A stretch of DNA of 64,000 bases, from the NCBI GenBank assembly GCA_021771025.1, contig JAETPW010000010.1, forward strand, positions 1-64,000, written 5' to 3'. A program made the translations under genes and the position numbers. This document shows, piece by piece, positions 1 to 8,178 of the stretch. Under the pieces are notes generated by a model, which did not search any database, had not been told where the DNA came from, and saw nothing but the letters and a program-made list of their open reading frames with translations. Within the stretch, counting starts at the first letter, position 1. The number at the start of each line of letters is the position of its first letter. The stretch is from Clostridiaceae bacterium (GTDB taxonomy: Bacteria > Bacillota > Clostridia > TANB77 > CAG-508).

Positions 1-115
1 CTAGACCAATATGAGAAAGTTCATATTTAATATAGATTGAACCGCCACTTGCGTGAACCGCTTGAGTGGTGGTGTGAGAGGGGAGAAATTCATTAAGAAT
101 TATCCTCTACTCGAT
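1..115 (+). other. 3' end of a group II intron (domains V-VI), cut by the window edge
   Basis: A hairpin at about 41-76 (ACCGCCAC paired with GTGGTGGT) is followed by GTGAGAGGGGAG...CTCCTCTACTCGAT-like sequence, the typical way bacterial group II introns finish: domain V, the GTGAGAGG linker, a domain VI stem, then CTACTCGAT at the 3' splice site. Only the tail is visible; the catalytic-triad position is not canonical by eye and any reverse transcriptase would lie to the left. It is called by resemblance, not by alignment. Bases 116-233 hold no recognisable gene. Confidence 0.5.
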
Positions 116-233
116 TCAGAAATAAAAGTAAAATTATGATAAAAATTGTAGAAGGAAAATATATGGCTAAAAAACAATATTTTTTTTAGAATAATTTTAA
201 CCTACAAGTACAAACTAAAGAAGAGGTGATAAT

Positions 234-392
234 ATGAAAAAATTAAATGATCAAATTAAGGAAAAATTAGAAAGAATACAAAATATGATAGACGAGAATA
301 AATCAAGTGAAGAAATAGAAAAAGAAAGGCAGGAATTAGATAAATATTTACTAGAATACACACAAGAGGTAAAAGAAAAAAAGAAGAAATAA
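234..392 (+). CDS. Spo0E-like small regulatory peptide (52 aa)
   Basis: A short ORF with ribosome binding site AAGAGGTGAT ahead of ATG. The product is two charged helices, and the second carries RQELDKYLLEYTQ, close to the SQELDxLIxxY signature of Spo0E-family aspartyl-phosphate phosphatases, which dephosphorylate Spo0A~P and hold back sporulation. The length fits the family. The signature serine is replaced by arginine, so the assignment is probable rather than certain. It lies 82 bases upstream of an XRE regulator on the same strand; no terminator separates them, so they may be cotranscribed. Confidence 0.55.
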   Translation: MKKLNDQIKEKLERIQNMIDENKSSEEIEKERQELDKYLLEYTQEVKEKKKK

Positions 393-474
393 AATACAAG
401 TGAGTACTATGACATTTCATTTAAGCAACAAACAAAATTTGATAAAATAAAAAAAAAGAAAAATGGTGATAAAC

Positions 475-837
475 ATGAGAAAACGAGGTACAATTAAAAT
501 TGGAAAAAATATCCAAGAAATTAGAAAAAGTAATGGATATACACAAGAAAAATTAGCCGAGAAAATTGAAGTATCAGTAAGATACATTAGTGACGTTGAA
601 CAAGATCGTGCGAAACCATCCTATGAAATACTAGTCAAATTTTGTAATTTATTCAACATTAGTTTGGATCAAATATTTAGCCAATACATAAAAGGTAAGG
701 AAAATAAAATTTTAAATTATTCCATTGTTGGCTATGATAATCTATCGCAAAAAGATAAACAAACAATAGATAACCTAATTATCTATTTTAATAAAAATAA
801 AATGGACGAAAAAGATCAGGAAATAATAAAAAAATAG
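475..837 (+). CDS. XRE-family helix-turn-helix regulator (120 aa)
   Basis: The N-terminal half (about residues 5-65) is a Cro/CI-type helix-turn-helix: GKNIQEIRKSNGYTQEKLAE, then SVRYISDVEQ and AKPSYEILVKFCNLFNISLD. The C-terminal 50 residues are a charged helical tail, probably for dimerisation. ATG at 475 is preferred over ATG at 463 because GGTGAT lies just ahead of it. The reading frame runs into a terminator. It follows a Spo0E-like peptide, and a second XRE gene of similar size lies at 21011-21388; targets cannot be read from the sequence. Confidence 0.85.
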   Translation: MRKRGTIKIGKNIQEIRKSNGYTQEKLAEKIEVSVRYISDVEQDRAKPSYEILVKFCNLFNISLDQIFSQYIKGKENKILNYSIVGYDNLSQKDKQTIDNLIIYFNKNKMDEKDQEIIKK

Positions 838-875
838 GGGAAAGTATTGATTTTCCCCTATTTAAAAATAAGATC
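827..875 (+). terminator. Intrinsic terminator of the XRE gene, perhaps bidirectional
   Basis: AAATAGGGGAAA pairs with TTTCCCCTATTT across an 8-base loop, with an A-run on one side and TTTAAAAA on the other. It overlaps the stop codon of the XRE gene and also faces the end of the convergent pyrE-like gene. Confidence 0.75.
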
Positions 876-892
876 AACTTTAGAACAAAGCC

Positions 893-1750
893 CTAGGTAA
901 GCCCATATAAATTTTGATCAATTAATGATTTTGCTCTTTTTTGCGTTTTTGGATCACTCTTCAAAGCATTTTCAATGAATTCAGGGTGATTGATTAAAAA
1001 TTCTTTCATTGTTTCATCTGGATGATGAAAAAAACCAGTTAACATACTTAATTGATTCGTATTAATAATTCCCAAATCAAATGCTTTTTGAAATAACTTT
1101 TCATCTACATTAACTAGTGATAGAGAAGTAACACCTTCTTTTGCTAAATTCTCTTTTCCGCCTTGCATACGATCAACAACGACACAAGACCAAGGAACAT
1201 CAGCACCTAATGCACGAATGGTAGGAATCCACATTTTTACATAACTAGAAGCAATGGTAATTAAATCAGCCACATGCAATACTTTTTTACCAGTATAGTC
1301 TTCTGAGGTAAGAACTTGTGTAAAATCATAATTATGGGTAGAAGTTGACAAATCCTTAAAAATGGTAATATGTGGTTTATGGAATAAATACGCCAAAATA
1401 TTGGAAAAGAACCAATCTCTTCTTTCTCCACCAGAAATATAATCAATTTCTTCTACATTAATATGAGATTCAATGTGATGTTTCATTTCATCAATAACCG
1501 CATGATAAATGGAATTGGTTTGGTATTGAGCAAGAACACGACAAAAAACTTTTTCTGGCAAAGTAGGTTTGTCAGCTAAACATTCATCAATAAACCCAAG
1601 TAAATCAGCAGCTTCCTTTTCACTACCATACACAAAATGAGTGTTAATAAAATAAGGACCAATCTTTCCAGAAGTATACCAAAAAGGTTTATTTTCTTCG
1701 CAAAAACGAATGGCATTGGTTTCAAATAAATAGGACATGATATCAGACAT
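893..1750 (-). CDS. pyrE: Orotate phosphoribosyltransferase-like protein (285 aa)
   Basis: Would transfer orotate to PRPP, giving orotidine 5'-monophosphate. The N-terminal segment FWYTSGKIGPYFINTHF resembles the SGxxSPxYxN segment of orotate phosphoribosyltransferases, and a central HVADLITIASSYV stretch with VVVDRMQGG is compatible with the PRPP-binding and flexible loops. At 285 residues it is longer than standard PyrE (about 210), so it belongs to a divergent or extended branch. The ribosome binding site GAAAGGAAG precedes ATG 1750. It is divergent from the small gene at 1982 and sits next to pyrC, pyrF, pyrK and pyrD, which supports a pyrimidine role. It could be another PRPP-using transferase. 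Confidence 0.6.
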   Translation of the reverse strand: MSDIMSYLFETNAIRFCEENKPFWYTSGKIGPYFINTHFVYGSEKEAADLLGFIDECLADKPTLPEKVFCRVLAQYQTNSIYHAVIDEMKHHIESHINVEEIDYISGGERRDWFFSNILAYLFHKPHITIFKDLSTSTHNYDFTQVLTSEDYTGKKVLHVADLITIASSYVKMWIPTIRALGADVPWSCVVVDRMQGGKENLAKEGVTSLSLVNVDEKLFQKAFDLGIINTNQLSMLTGFFHHPDETMKEFLINHPEFIENALKSDPKTQKRAKSLIDQNLYGLT

Positions 1751-1981
1751 AATAAATTACTTCCTTTCTCTGTTTATTTAAGTAGATTTAGTAAGATAAG
1801 ATTTTTCCCCTTTCCTTACTAAAGACTTCTTTTTTATTCGTATTGTAAACAAAAAAGTAAGAAAAGTCAATGAAAAAATTGATTTTTGTGTCGTTTTATG
1901 GTAAACTAAATGAGATAACATAAAGTAAACAAGTATTTCTCTGAGTTATAGGGGGAAGTACGACAACAAGGAGGTTCCACA

Positions 1982-2290
1982 ATGAAAAGAATTATTGAAA
2001 AGAAAGAACAAAAGATTTTGAATTTAGAGAGCCAAATACGGCTCGCTAAGAAAGCAAAAGGAGAAGCATGTATTCTAGACATCTTAAAAGAGGTAAGAGA
2101 TTGCCTCAAGGAAGGAGAGATGTCTGTGGAAGAGGCAATGGATAACTGCGTCGCCAGAGAGTATCTAACAAGTACCGAAGAAAATAGCAGGTATGCTGTT
2201 TTAAAAGCAGGATTGCAAGAACTTGTAGAGGGAAAAGATACAGAAACAGGAAATCTAATATTAGATCAACTAATAGTAGATTTTAGATAA
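1982..2290 (+). CDS. Hypothetical small helical protein (102 aa) with an in-frame CGG codon
   Basis: A strong ribosome binding site, AAGGAGG, precedes the ATG. The product is almost entirely helical: a lysine-rich coiled coil (residues 1-27) and a leucine/glutamate-rich second half. I do not recognise the family. Its base composition is slightly richer in G+C than its neighbours, which hints at transfer. Codon 20 (2039-2041) is CGG followed by C, one of only two apparently unshifted in-frame CGG codons in the window. A +1 slip there would hit TAG 13 codons later, so here either CGG is read as arginine or the product is short. A terminator follows. Confidence 0.55.
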   Translation: MKRIIEKKEQKILNLESQIRLAKKAKGEACILDILKEVRDCLKEGEMSVEEAMDNCVAREYLTSTEENSRYAVLKAGLQELVEGKDTETGNLILDQLIVDFR

Positions 2291-2293
2291 CTT

Positions 2294-2328
2294 GTGAACC
2301 GGAGAGGGAGTTGCCTCTCCGGTTTTGT
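2294..2328 (+). terminator. Intrinsic terminator
   Basis: CCGGAGAGG and CCTCTCCGG form a nine-base-pair stem around GAGTTG, followed by TTTTG. It ends the 1982-2290 transcript ahead of pyrC. Confidence 0.8.
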
Positions 2329-2480
2329 CACGATGTAAAGAAGTAGCAAACATCTCACTTTGGGGGCTACTTTTGTGAAAAAGTTTTATCTGGCAACGAA
2401 AAAATTGAAAAAACTAATGATTAACTTGAAAAAAAATGTCGATCATGATAAGATAAACAAAAAAATAAAGGAGGCAAACC

Positions 2481-3752
2481 ATGAGTTTATTACTAAAAAA
2501 TGGAACAGTAGTAGATTACGCCACAAAAAAGAACGAAAAGTTAGATGTACTAATAGAAGAAGAGAAAATCATAAAAATAGAGCCAAATATACAAGAAAAA
2601 GCCGATAAAATCATAGACTGTACAAACCTAATCATCATTCCCGGAATGATTGATATGCACTGCCACTTAAGAGAACCGGGCTTTGAGCAAAAAGAAACCA
2701 TAGAAACAGGAGCAAAAAGTGCAGTGGCAGGAGGATTTACTACCATTTGCCCAATGCCAAATACCAAGCCAACACCAGATTCAGTAGAAGTATTACAAAA
2801 AATAATTCAAGAAGGGAAACGCGTAAACTTATGTAATATCTTACCTTATGCTTCTGTTAGTAAGGGAGAAAAGGGGGAAGAATTAGTTGACTTTAACCAA
2901 TTAAAAGAAGCGGGAGCAATTGCTTTTTCTGATGATGGGATGCCAGTAGTAAATAGTAAAATGATGAGAGAAGCCATCATAAAAGCAGACGAATTAGACA
3001 CCTTTGTTGCCTCCCATTGCGAAGAAAAATCAGTTGCTAAAGGAGCCATTCAAGCAGGTCAAATAGCAGATGAACTAGGCGTAGAAGGGGTATTGCCAGA
3101 AGCGGAAGAAATAATGGCAGCCAGGGAAATCGTCATCAGTGAAACAAATGATGTCAGAGCACACATTTGTCACATTAGTACCAAGACAACTAAAAACATG
3201 GTCAGAGATGCCAAAAAAAGAGGAGTAAAAATCACCTGCGAAACTTGCCCACATTATTTTACCTTCACGGTAGAAGAAGTGAAAAAAGCAGGGGTAAATG
3301 CCAAGATGAACCCTCCTTTACGAGAAGAAAAAGATAGACAAGCCATCATAGAAGGCTTAAAAGAAGGAACCATTGATGCCATCATTACCGATCATGCCCC
3401 ACATACCGAAGAAGAAAAAGCACAAGGGCTAGCTAAAGCACCAAATGGAATTATAGGTTTTGAAACAGCCTTGTCAGCGGAAATCATGAACTTAATTGAA
3501 CCGGGATATCTATCTTATTTAGATCTAGTTCGTTTAACCTCCTATACTCCAGCAAAATTGCTAAACCTAGACAAAGGAACTATTTCAGAAGGAAAAATAG
3601 CCGATATTACCATCTTTGACCCTAACGAAGAATATACGTATACAAAAGAAATGATCGTATCAAAAGCTAAAAATAGTCCATTCATTGACCAAAAATTAAA
3701 AGGGAGAGTACACTATACCATCGTAGGAGGAAAAATTGTTTATGAAAAATAA
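2481..3752 (+). CDS. pyrC: Dihydroorotase (423 aa)
   Basis: Zinc amidohydrolase that closes carbamoyl aspartate to dihydroorotate, the third step of UMP synthesis. The first metal motif is DMHCHLREPG (about residue 58), followed by substrate-binding MPNTKPTPD, a metal-binding HICHIS, and the catalytic ITDHAPH near residue 305. The length is typical of the class I, Gram-positive type (about 425). The ribosome binding site AAAGGAGG sits seven bases before the ATG. It overlaps the start of the next gene, so the two are translationally coupled. No carbamoyl phosphate or aspartate transcarbamoylase gene is in this window. Confidence 0.95.
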   Translation: MSLLLKNGTVVDYATKKNEKLDVLIEEEKIIKIEPNIQEKADKIIDCTNLIIIPGMIDMHCHLREPGFEQKETIETGAKSAVAGGFTTICPMPNTKPTPDSVEVLQKIIQEGKRVNLCNILPYASVSKGEKGEELVDFNQLKEAGAIAFSDDGMPVVNSKMMREAIIKADELDTFVASHCEEKSVAKGAIQAGQIADELGVEGVLPEAEEIMAAREIVISETNDVRAHICHISTKTTKNMVRDAKKRGVKITCETCPHYFTFTVEEVKKAGVNAKMNPPLREEKDRQAIIEGLKEGTIDAIITDHAPHTEEEKAQGLAKAPNGIIGFETALSAEIMNLIEPGYLSYLDLVRLTSYTPAKLLNLDKGTISEGKIADITIFDPNEEYTYTKEMIVSKAKNSPFIDQKLKGRVHYTIVGGKIVYEK

Positions 3753-4098
3753 TCTATTCATTTGGTATCCTAAATGTTCTACTTGTCAAAAAGCAAAAAA
3801 ATGGTTAATCGAAAATGGAATTCCATTTCAAGAAAGGCATATCGTAGAAGAAACACCAACGAAAGAAGAACTAAAAAAATGGATTGCCCAAAGTGGATAT
3901 CCACTTAAAAAGTTTTTCAATACCAGTGGATTAGTGTATAAAGAATTAAACCTAAAAGAAAAACTACCAAGCCTAACAGAAGAGGAACAAATTAGTTTGT
4001 TAGCTTCTCACGGGATGTTAATTAAACGACCATTACTCATTACGCCAGAAAAAATCTGTATAGGATTTAAGGAAAAAGAATGGGAAGAAATAAAATAA
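3742..4098 (+). CDS. ArsC/Spx-family thioredoxin-fold protein (118 aa)
   Basis: Starts with WYPKCSTCQKAKKWL: a CxxC pair at the head of a thioredoxin fold, followed by an RHIVEETPT segment and a cis-proline-like KRPLLI, the pattern of the ArsC/YffB/Spx/MgsR family. True arsenate reductases use the first cysteine; Spx uses CxxC as a redox switch. ATG 3742, inside the end of pyrC, is chosen because AGGAGG lies 11 bases before it; a TTG at 3736 is the alternative. Its place inside the pyr cluster is unusual and its function is not known from sequence. Confidence 0.8.
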   Translation: MKNNLFIWYPKCSTCQKAKKWLIENGIPFQERHIVEETPTKEELKKWIAQSGYPLKKFFNTSGLVYKELNLKEKLPSLTEEEQISLLASHGMLIKRPLLITPEKICIGFKEKEWEEIK

Positions 4099-4226
4099 CT
4101 TACCGTAAAAAAAACTTACCCAAAAAGGAAAATCAAGCTTAACAAAAACTTAAGAATGGCTACTTTTCCTAAACTAAGTAAGTAATCAAATAAGTATTCA
4201 AATTTGATAAAATGGAGAAAGGAAGA

Positions 4227-4252
4227 TCTGTTAACGAAAAAGCTAACAGAAA
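4227..4252 (+). promoter_or_regulatory. Hairpin between a Shine-Dalgarno sequence and the pyrF start
   Basis: CTGTTA and TAACAG form a stem with an A-rich loop, lying between GGAGAAAGGAAG and the proximal AAAGGAAAAAG in front of ATG 4261. The sequence TGTTAACGA(A)n-GCTAACA closely matches the hairpins ahead of a DUF881 gene, sbp, def and ymxH in this window. Its role is unknown. Confidence 0.4.
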
Positions 4253-4260
4253 GGAAAAAG

Positions 4261-5181
4261 ATGAAACTAATCATTGATCAATTAATCGACAAAATTAAAG
4301 AAACAGGAAATCCTACCGTAATGGGATTAGATCCAAGATACGATATGCTACCTACTTGTGTTACCCAAAAATACGATCAAACTTTATCAGGAGTAGCAAA
4401 AGCAATTATCGAATTTAACAAAGCACTCATTGACCACACCTATGACATTATCCCTGCCATCAAACCACAAATGGCATTTTACGAAATGTTTGGTATAGAA
4501 GGAATGCAAGCATTTCAAACAACCTGTAATTATGCCAAACAAAAAGGAATGATCGTTATCGCAGATAATAAAAGAGGAGACATCGGATCAACAGCTCAAG
4601 GATATTCCAATGCGTATTTAGGAAAAACACCAATAGGAGAACATCAAACAAGTGTATTTGATGTTGACTTTGTTACCCTAAACCCATACATGGGAACGGA
4701 TTGTATAAAACCATTTATCCAAGATAGTGAAAAATATAACAAAGGAGCCTTTATTCTAGTCAAAACATCAAACCCTTCATCAGGAGAAATACAAGACGTC
4801 AAACTAGAAAACGGGCAAGAGTTATACACAAAAGTAGCAGAACTTGTGGAAAACTGGGGCGAAAGCTTGCGTGGGGAATACGGATATAGTTCGGTAGCAG
4901 CAGTAGTAGGAGCAACCTATCCAAAACAATTAAGAAAATTGCGAGAACTAGCACCACATACCTTTTTCCTAATACCAGGATACGGAGCACAAGGAGGAAA
5001 AGCAGAAGACATCGCCTTAGGCTTTGACCAAAATGGATTAGGAGGAATCATCAATAATTCAAGAGGATTAATGTGTGCCTATCGCTCAGAAAGATGGAAA
5101 AAAATATACAAAGAAGAACAATACGCAGAAGCCACAAGAGCAGAAGCATTACGCATGAAAGAAGAATTACAAATGGGTTAG
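4261..5181 (+). CDS. pyrF: Orotidine 5'-phosphate decarboxylase (306 aa)
   Basis: Decarboxylates OMP to UMP. It belongs to the longer type 2 subfamily (about 300 residues), starting with VMGLDPRYDMLP and carrying the catalytic IADNKRGDIG stretch, with a C-terminal IPGYGAQGG phosphate-binding loop. ATG 4261 is taken as the start because the conserved domain begins there and AAAGGAAAAAG precedes it; an upstream in-frame TTG at 4204 would add 19 lysine-rich residues. It is followed after 109 bases by pyrK, suggesting one pyrimidine operon. Confidence 0.93.
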   Translation: MKLIIDQLIDKIKETGNPTVMGLDPRYDMLPTCVTQKYDQTLSGVAKAIIEFNKALIDHTYDIIPAIKPQMAFYEMFGIEGMQAFQTTCNYAKQKGMIVIADNKRGDIGSTAQGYSNAYLGKTPIGEHQTSVFDVDFVTLNPYMGTDCIKPFIQDSEKYNKGAFILVKTSNPSSGEIQDVKLENGQELYTKVAELVENWGESLRGEYGYSSVAAVVGATYPKQLRKLRELAPHTFFLIPGYGAQGGKAEDIALGFDQNGLGGIINNSRGLMCAYRSERWKKIYKEEQYAEATRAEALRMKEELQMG

Positions 5182-5290
5182 AAAAATTTGATGGGGAACT
5201 TAAACATTTAGCTAATAATAGATTCATACTTTTTGAAATAGGTAGACCAGAACGTTTTATCTATCAAGCAAAAAAGAAGGAGGAAAAAAT

Positions 5291-6082
5291 ATGCCAACTT
5301 TACAACTAGCAGAATTAGTAGAAAAAAAGCAAATCAAACCAGACATCTATAAGTATAGCATCCAAGTACCAGAAATCGTAAAAACAGCAAAACCGGGAAA
5401 TTTCATTGAAATACGTATCACAGAAGGAACGGATCCTTTTTTAAGAAGACCAATTAGTATCTACCAATTAATCCCAGAAAAAGCAATCTTAGAATTTATT
5501 TTCCAAGTCAAGGGAAAAGGAACCGAAAAGTTAAGCCAAAAACAAGTAGGAGACAAAATCGACGTATTAGGACCACTAGGTTTCGGCACCTTCAAAACAG
5601 AAGGAAAACAAAAACTAGCCATCATAGGCGGAGGAATTGGAATATTTCCTCTATACGAGTTAGCTAAAGAGGCTAAAGCAGAAGGAAAAGAAGTATACAC
5701 CTATTTAGGATTCAGAAACAAAGACTTTGTTATGCTAGAAGAAGAATTCAAACAAGTATCTACCAACCTAACCATCACCACAGATGATGGAAGTTACCAA
5801 GAAAAAGGGTTTGCCATCAACTATTTAGAAAAAGAATTAACTGAAAAAGGAATAGAAGCAATATACGCTTGTGGACCATTACCCATGTTAAAAGCAGTAC
5901 AAAATTTAGCAAAAGAAAAATCGATAGACTGCCAAATTTCACTAGAAGAACGCATGGGATGCGGAATAGGAGCCTGCTTAGGTTGTGCGGTAAAAACAGC
6001 CAAAAGCCCAAAAGAAGCACCAGAATATTGGCACGTATGCAAAGCAGGACCAGTATTTAAAGCACAAGATGTAGAAATTTAA
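5291..6082 (+). CDS. pyrK: Dihydroorotate dehydrogenase electron-transfer subunit (263 aa)
   Basis: FAD- and [2Fe-2S]-containing partner of class 1B PyrD, passing electrons to NAD+. The FAD-binding RRPISIYQ is near residue 50, the NAD-binding region IGGGIGIFPLYEL near 115, and a C-terminal cluster motif runs MGCGIGACLGCAVK with a later HVCKAGP, giving four cysteines for the iron-sulfur centre. The start ATG follows GGAGG. It lies between pyrF and pyrD, as in Bacillus, except that an unrelated zinc-hydrolase-like gene is inserted before pyrD. Confidence 0.95.
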   Translation: MPTLQLAELVEKKQIKPDIYKYSIQVPEIVKTAKPGNFIEIRITEGTDPFLRRPISIYQLIPEKAILEFIFQVKGKGTEKLSQKQVGDKIDVLGPLGFGTFKTEGKQKLAIIGGGIGIFPLYELAKEAKAEGKEVYTYLGFRNKDFVMLEEEFKQVSTNLTITTDDGSYQEKGFAINYLEKELTEKGIEAIYACGPLPMLKAVQNLAKEKSIDCQISLEERMGCGIGACLGCAVKTAKSPKEAPEYWHVCKAGPVFKAQDVEI

Positions 6083-6087
6083 TTGAA

Positions 6088-6118
6088 ATAAGGGGGCTAA
6101 GAGGGTCAGCCCCTTTCA
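6088..6118 (+). promoter_or_regulatory. Hairpin between pyrK and the next gene
   Basis: AAGGGGGCT pairs with AGCCCCTTT across a nine-base loop. No T-run follows, so it may be a processing or stability element rather than a terminator. Confidence 0.35.
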
Positions 6119-6153
6119 GCGCATTTGGACCATTTCAAGTCAAAGGAGGAAAT

Positions 6154-6720
6154 ATGGCAGGATTTACTATCCATTTAGCAGTAGCAAAACAATATCATCA
6201 AAAACACCCGGAGGAAATTACCAATCTAGAGGAGTTTTTGAAAGGAACAATAGCACCAGATTTAAATAAAGAGGGAACAGGTACGGAACAAAATAAAAGT
6301 GAAAGTCATTATGGAAAATGGGGAAATGGTGAGGCAGAGGTTCACCTAGACCAATTTTTACACGATCCTAAAGTAGAGATGAAACAAGATTTTTGGAAAG
6401 GCTATTTTCTTCATTTGCTAACCGATTATTACTTTTATCGTGTATTTTTTGCTCAAGAATTTACAAAGCTAAAAGAAGCAAAAGATAATTTTTATCATGA
6501 TTATGATTGTTTAAATACAGTATTATTACCTAAATATCAAATAACCCCAAGTGAGAACTTAAAAAAGTGGATGGGAACAAAAGAAGAAACACCGAAGTAT
6601 TTAAAACAAGAAAAAGTAGAAACATTTATTGAAAAAATGGCCAACATATCACTGAAAGAACAAAGGGAATTAATAGAAGAAAAAGGAATGGAGGGCTTGC
6701 CAAATGAATACCAAAATTAA
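6154..6720 (+). CDS. Zinc-dependent phospholipase C-like family protein (188 aa)
   Basis: The start GFTIHLAVAKQY, the segment FLKGTIAPDL and the later HLLTDYYFYR follow the pattern of the zn_dep_PLPC (phospholipase C/P1 nuclease-like) family, in which spaced histidines and aspartates bind zinc. There is no signal peptide, so the product is cytoplasmic, unlike secreted phospholipase C. A substrate cannot be named. The ribosome binding site AAAGGAGG precedes the ATG. The last codons overlap pyrD by 17 bases, so it is cotranscribed with the pyrimidine genes. Confidence 0.7.
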   Translation: MAGFTIHLAVAKQYHQKHPEEITNLEEFLKGTIAPDLNKEGTGTEQNKSESHYGKWGNGEAEVHLDQFLHDPKVEMKQDFWKGYFLHLLTDYYFYRVFFAQEFTKLKEAKDNFYHDYDCLNTVLLPKYQITPSENLKKWMGTKEETPKYLKQEKVETFIEKMANISLKEQRELIEEKGMEGLPNEYQN

Positions 6721-7612
6721 TTTAGCCGGAATAGAAATGAAAAATCCAGTAACCGTTGCCTCTGGGACATTCGGCTATGGGAGAGAATTTGACCAATTTT
6801 TTGACCTAAGTAAGTTAGGAGGCATCATCACCAAAGGAACATCATTAAAGCCCAAAAGTGGAAATAAACCACCACGTGTATGTGAAACAGCAAGTGGAAT
6901 GCTTAACAGTATAGGTTTGCAAAATCCAGGAGTAGAGTATTTTGCCCAAAACGATTTACCTTTTTTGCGTAAGTTTGATACGGCAATTATTGTTAATGCT
7001 TGTGGAAGTTCAATAGAAGAATATGTAGAATTGTGTAAAATATTAAATACCTTAGACATTGACGGAGTGGAACTAAACTTATCTTGCCCAAACGTAAAAG
7101 AAGGTTGTATGGCCTTTGGAAATAGTTATGAAGGAGTAAAAAAAGTTGCTAGTGAAGTAAGAAAAGTATTAGACAAACCACTGATTGTCAAATTAACCCC
7201 TAATGTAACCGATATTGCCTCAATTGCTAAAGCAGTGGAAGATGCAGGAGCAGATGGTGTTTCTTTGATTAATACATTACTAGGAATGAAAATTGACATT
7301 GAAAAAAGAAAACCAGTTTTAGCCAATAACACAGGAGGGTTATCTGGGCCTGCTATTAAACCAGTAGCTGTTCGCATGGTCTATCAAGTTGCACAGGCAG
7401 TGAATATCCCAATTTTAGGAATGGGAGGAATTACAAGTGGAGAAGATGCCATTGAATTTATGATGGCAGGAGCAACAGCAGTATCCATTGGAGCAGGAAA
7501 CTTTATGGATCCATATACGAGTATACATACGATAGAGGGGATAGAAAATTATTTAAGTAAACATCAGATTAAAAATGTAGATGAAATTGTAGGAACAGTA
7601 GAGATGAATTAG
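6704..7612 (+). CDS. pyrD: Dihydroorotate dehydrogenase, class 1B catalytic subunit (302 aa)
   Basis: FMN enzyme oxidising dihydroorotate to orotate. Visible motifs: NPVTVASGTFGYG at the start, VNACGSSIEEY, ELNLSCPNVKEG carrying the class 1 catalytic cysteine, KLTPNVTDI, NNTGGLSGPAIKP and the FMN phosphate site GMGGITSGEDA. The presence of pyrK upstream makes it NAD-dependent class 1B. ATG 6704 lies inside the upstream gene, and GGAGGG is about 9 bases before it, so translation is coupled. Confidence 0.95.
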   Translation: MNTKINLAGIEMKNPVTVASGTFGYGREFDQFFDLSKLGGIITKGTSLKPKSGNKPPRVCETASGMLNSIGLQNPGVEYFAQNDLPFLRKFDTAIIVNACGSSIEEYVELCKILNTLDIDGVELNLSCPNVKEGCMAFGNSYEGVKKVASEVRKVLDKPLIVKLTPNVTDIASIAKAVEDAGADGVSLINTLLGMKIDIEKRKPVLANNTGGLSGPAIKPVAVRMVYQVAQAVNIPILGMGGITSGEDAIEFMMAGATAVSIGAGNFMDPYTSIHTIEGIENYLSKHQIKNVDEIVGTVEMN

Positions 7613-7679
7613 CAAATTTGAGGAATGTGTCCGCCTTAAGCACAAGTCTATTTTAGCATAAGTTATTAACTAATAAGCA

Positions 7680-7727
7680 CAAAAAGATGAATTGTAAAAA
7701 CTAATAATACAATGTCATCTTTTTTTG
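7680..7727 (+). terminator. Probable terminator after pyrD
   Basis: AAAAAGATGA...ATTGT is complementary to ACAAT..TCATCTTTTTTT, with a T-run at the end. It closes the pyrimidine cluster. Confidence 0.55.
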
Positions 7728-7737
7728 AATTTATGAA

Positions 7738-7941
7738 GAGCCACCTATTGCTATTATATTATGTGCAACTAAAAATGATATGATGGCAGAATTACTAGAA
7801 TTAGATAATAGTGGAATACACGTGGCACAATATTTAACGAAATATGTACCAAAAGAAATATTACAGAAAAAGTTTATTGATAGTATAGAAAAAGCAAAAA
7901 TACAATTAGAACAGAGGAAAAATATTGAAAATGAAGAATAG
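7738..7941 (+). pseudogene. C-terminal remnant of a YhcG/DUF1016-type nuclease
   Basis: An open frame without a start codon encodes EPPIAIILCATKNDMMAELL...GIHVAQYLTKYVPKEIL and a charged helix before TAG 7939. This matches the C-terminal PD-(D/E)XK region of YhcG/DUF1016 proteins, which read (P)PIGLILC.K...VEYAL and then VAxYLT..P...L. The rest of the gene is missing; upstream bases hold only a terminator-like hairpin. It is a decayed fragment. Bases 7942-8178 contain a weak inverted repeat at about 7983-8015 and no gene. Confidence 0.6.
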
Positions 7942-8178
7942 TTAAATTTTGTCAACACTGTCGACAAAATTAAAAAAATAGAGCTTTAAATTTAGAAATA
8001 AGTTTAAGGCTTATTTTTATGCAGATTTTTGTCTACATTATAATTAGGTAACTTGTAGTTAGCACCCATACACTAAGAAATATAGGTAAAACAGTTGAAA
8101 AAAAGTAAAAAATATGATTAAATAAGAAAAAAGTAATAGAACTAATCTAAAAGTAGCTAAAAAGAGATGAGGTAAAAA

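Noticed and set aside
2360..2608. Lysine/arginine-rich ORF overlapping the pyrC start
   Set aside because: It overlaps pyrC in another frame and has no conserved features.
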